This document shows, piece after piece, positions 5,536 through 6,986 of a DNA stretch of 6,986 nucleotides. Within the stretch, counting starts at the first letter, position 1, and the number at the start of each line of letters is the position of its first letter. Below the pieces are notes generated by a model. That model saw only the letters and a program-made list of their open reading frames with translations. It did not search any database and was not told where the DNA came from. A program made the translations under genes and the position numbers. This DNA is from Flavobacteriales bacterium (GTDB lineage Bacteria > Bacteroidota > Bacteroidia > Flavobacteriales_D > Sanyastnellaceae). Location of the stretch: assembly GCA_028825055.1 (NCBI GenBank), contig JAPKAW010000094.1, forward strand, positions 1 to 6,986, written 5' to 3'.

Positions 5536-6986
5536 GTACTCCCGTCTTTCCCATCCATAATAGTGATGCCCAATTGACTCAGGGTTTCCCGAATAGTATC
5601 TGCCGTGGCCCAGTCTTTATTGGCCTTCGCTTTTCCTCGGAGTTCAACCAGTAACCCCATGAGTGCATCGGAATCTCCACCACTTTGACTCGCACTTTCT
5701 TCAATCTTCAGACCGAGGACGTCAAAGACATAGCATTCCATTCCTTCCTTGAGCTGTAGCCGTTGATTTTCAGAAATTTCAATCTTTCCTGAAGTGACAT
5801 TGTTGATCAATTTGACCGCGTCAAACAAGACACTGATCAGAATGGGTGTGTTGAAATCGTCTCCCATGGCCAGAGCACATCGGTCGAGGAGACTCTGAAT
5901 GTCGACTTCATGGCTGTCTGTTACTGATGCGACAGGCAGATGACCAAGCTTGGACATGGCAGTTACCAAACGTTCTAGGCCTTTATCAGCGGCTTGCAAT
6001 GCATCATTGGAGAAATCTAGAGTGCTGGCGTAGTGACCTTGTAGCATGAAAAAACGCACGGTCATTGCCGAATATCCTCTTTCAAGCAAGGGGTGATTTC
6101 CTGTAATCAATTCATCCGGTGTGAAGCCATTGCCTTCAGACTTGCCCATTTTACGTCCATTGACGGTGAGCATGTTGCCATGCATCCAGTAATTGACCGG
6201 ACTGTCGCCACCATGAGCACCGATGTTTTGGGCGATTTCACACTCGTGGTGAGGAAACTTTAGATCCATCCCTCCTCCATGAATGTCAAAAGTCTTCCCT
6301 AAATACTTCGTGCTCATTACGGAGCATTCCAAATGCCATCCTGGAAACCCCTCGCTCCAAGGAGATGGCCATTTCATGAGATGCGAGGCATCCGCTTTTT
6401 TCCATAGGGCAAAGTCAAGCGGATCGTTTTTTTCATCTTGTCCGTCGAGTGCGCGCGTGTTGCTCAATTGATCATCAATGCGGCGACCTGACAATTCACC
6501 ATATGGGAAGTCTTCGCTGAACTTCCGAACGCTGAAATAGACACTCCCCTTGGATTCATATCCGTAGCCACGTTCAATGATTTTCTTAATCATGTCGATT
6601 TGCTCCACGATATGCCCAGTAGCGCTTGGCTCGATCGACGGAGAGATCATGTTGAACACACGTGTGACGTCGTGGAAGTCATTGGTGTACTTCTGCACGA
6701 TTTCCATAGGCTCCAAATTCTCCAAACGGGCCTTCTTTCCAATTTTATCTTCTCCGTCTTCTGAATCTCCTGTCAGATGTCCAACATCAGTAATGTTCCG
6801 AACGTAGCGGACTTGGTATCCCAAGAAGGTCAGATATCGATAGACGATGTCGAATGTCAGGAACGTTCGAACATTGCCCAAATGCACATTGCTATATACG
6901 GTTGGACCGCACACATACATTCCAACGTACGGAGGATTCAAAGGAACGAAAAGCTCCTTTTTACGGGAAAGGCTGTTTTGAATGTA
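5520..6986 (-). CDS. cysS: Cysteine--tRNA ligase, 5'-partial at right window edge (488 residues visible)
   Basis: A class I, monomeric cytosolic synthetase (EC 6.1.1.16) that charges tRNA-Cys. The reading frame stays open to position 6986: the codons at 6942-6986 encode YIQNSLSRKKELFVP, the expected N-terminal strand of CysRS, so only a few residues including the true start lie outside. A TTG at 6941 is an internal Leu codon, not a start. Numbered from the window edge, the zinc ligands are Cys26 (CGPTVY), Cys221 (WHLECS), His246 and Glu250 (HHECE). The HIGH motif is HLGN (35-38), and the KMSKS motif appears as KMGKS (279-283), an accepted variant. The Rossmann catalytic core is followed by a DALR-type anticodon region (about 320-420) and the C-terminal domain (KANKDWATADTIR, 454-466). 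All catalytic landmarks are intact. It is first in the visible minus-strand cluster, so its promoter lies beyond the window. Confidence 0.97.
   Translation of the reverse strand, partial: YIQNSLSRKKELFVPLNPPYVGMYVCGPTVYSNVHLGNVRTFLTFDIVYRYLTFLGYQVRYVRNITDVGHLTGDSEDGEDKIGKKARLENLEPMEIVQKYTNDFHDVTRVFNMISPSIEPSATGHIVEQIDMIKKIIERGYGYESKGSVYFSVRKFSEDFPYGELSGRRIDDQLSNTRALDGQDEKNDPLDFALWKKADASHLMKWPSPWSEGFPGWHLECSVMSTKYLGKTFDIHGGGMDLKFPHHECEIAQNIGAHGGDSPVNYWMHGNMLTVNGRKMGKSEGNGFTPDELITGNHPLLERGYSAMTVRFFMLQGHYASTLDFSNDALQAADKGLERLVTAMSKLGHLPVASVTDSHEVDIQSLLDRCALAMGDDFNTPILISVLFDAVKLINNVTSGKIEISENQRLQLKEGMECYVFDVLGLKIEESASQSGGDSDALMGLLVELRGKAKANKDWATADTIRETLSQLGITIMDGKDGSTWKKD

Noticed and set aside
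6939..6941. TTG at 6941 as the start of cysS
   Set aside because: The frame continues to the window edge encoding a normal CysRS N-terminus, so the gene is partial and this TTG is an internal Leu codon.
1..6986. Mobile element, CRISPR array, tRNA/rRNA gene or defence/toxin-antitoxin module
   Set aside because: No transposase, integrase, direct-repeat array, cloverleaf-like sequence or recognisable defence domain was seen; nearly all bases belong to seven ordinary genes.

Overview
The window is an ordinary, densely packed chromosomal segment, most likely from a member of the Bacteroidetes (Bacteroidota), perhaps a marine Flavobacteriales-type lineage with a GC content near one half judged by eye. 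The phylum assignment rests on several things: three lipoproteins with short Bacteroidetes-style signal peptides; a cyclophilin with an insertion of about 50 residues typical of that phylum; an M28-type glutaminyl-cyclase-like enzyme with the Asp-containing 'AED' metal motif; a TAnnTTTG-type -7 element; and a small cytosolic protein that resembles Bacteroidetes-only hypotheticals. It is an inference from remembered family features, not from a search.

Layout from left to right. Positions 22-45 hold a strong hairpin with a GAGA loop, probably the terminator of a gene left of the window. A plus-strand gene for a 121-residue conserved protein of unknown function follows (69-434). It converges tail to tail on a minus-strand small lipoprotein gene (450-827), and a short inverted repeat carries both stop codons. 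A 54-base divergent intergenic region (828-881) separates the lipoprotein gene from a plus-strand pair: a lipoprotein cyclophilin (882-1616) and pheS (1624-2646), 7 bases apart and probably co-transcribed. pheS converges, with only 11 bases between stop codons, on a minus-strand cluster. In its direction of transcription this cluster reads cysS (running off the right edge), an M28/glutaminyl-cyclase-like lipoprotein overlapping cysS by 16 bases, and a 601-residue TPR/transmembrane protein.

Functionally the window mixes translation (PheS, CysRS) with envelope proteins (cyclophilin foldase, M28/QC enzyme, small beta-sandwich-like lipoprotein, TPR membrane protein). No mobile element, CRISPR array, RNA gene, phage gene or defence cluster was seen. 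The least ordinary item is the TPR membrane protein. Its C-terminus reads like a histidine-kinase ATPase domain that has lost the phosphoacceptor histidine and the nucleotide-binding boxes. I see no evidence of a new multi-gene system here.
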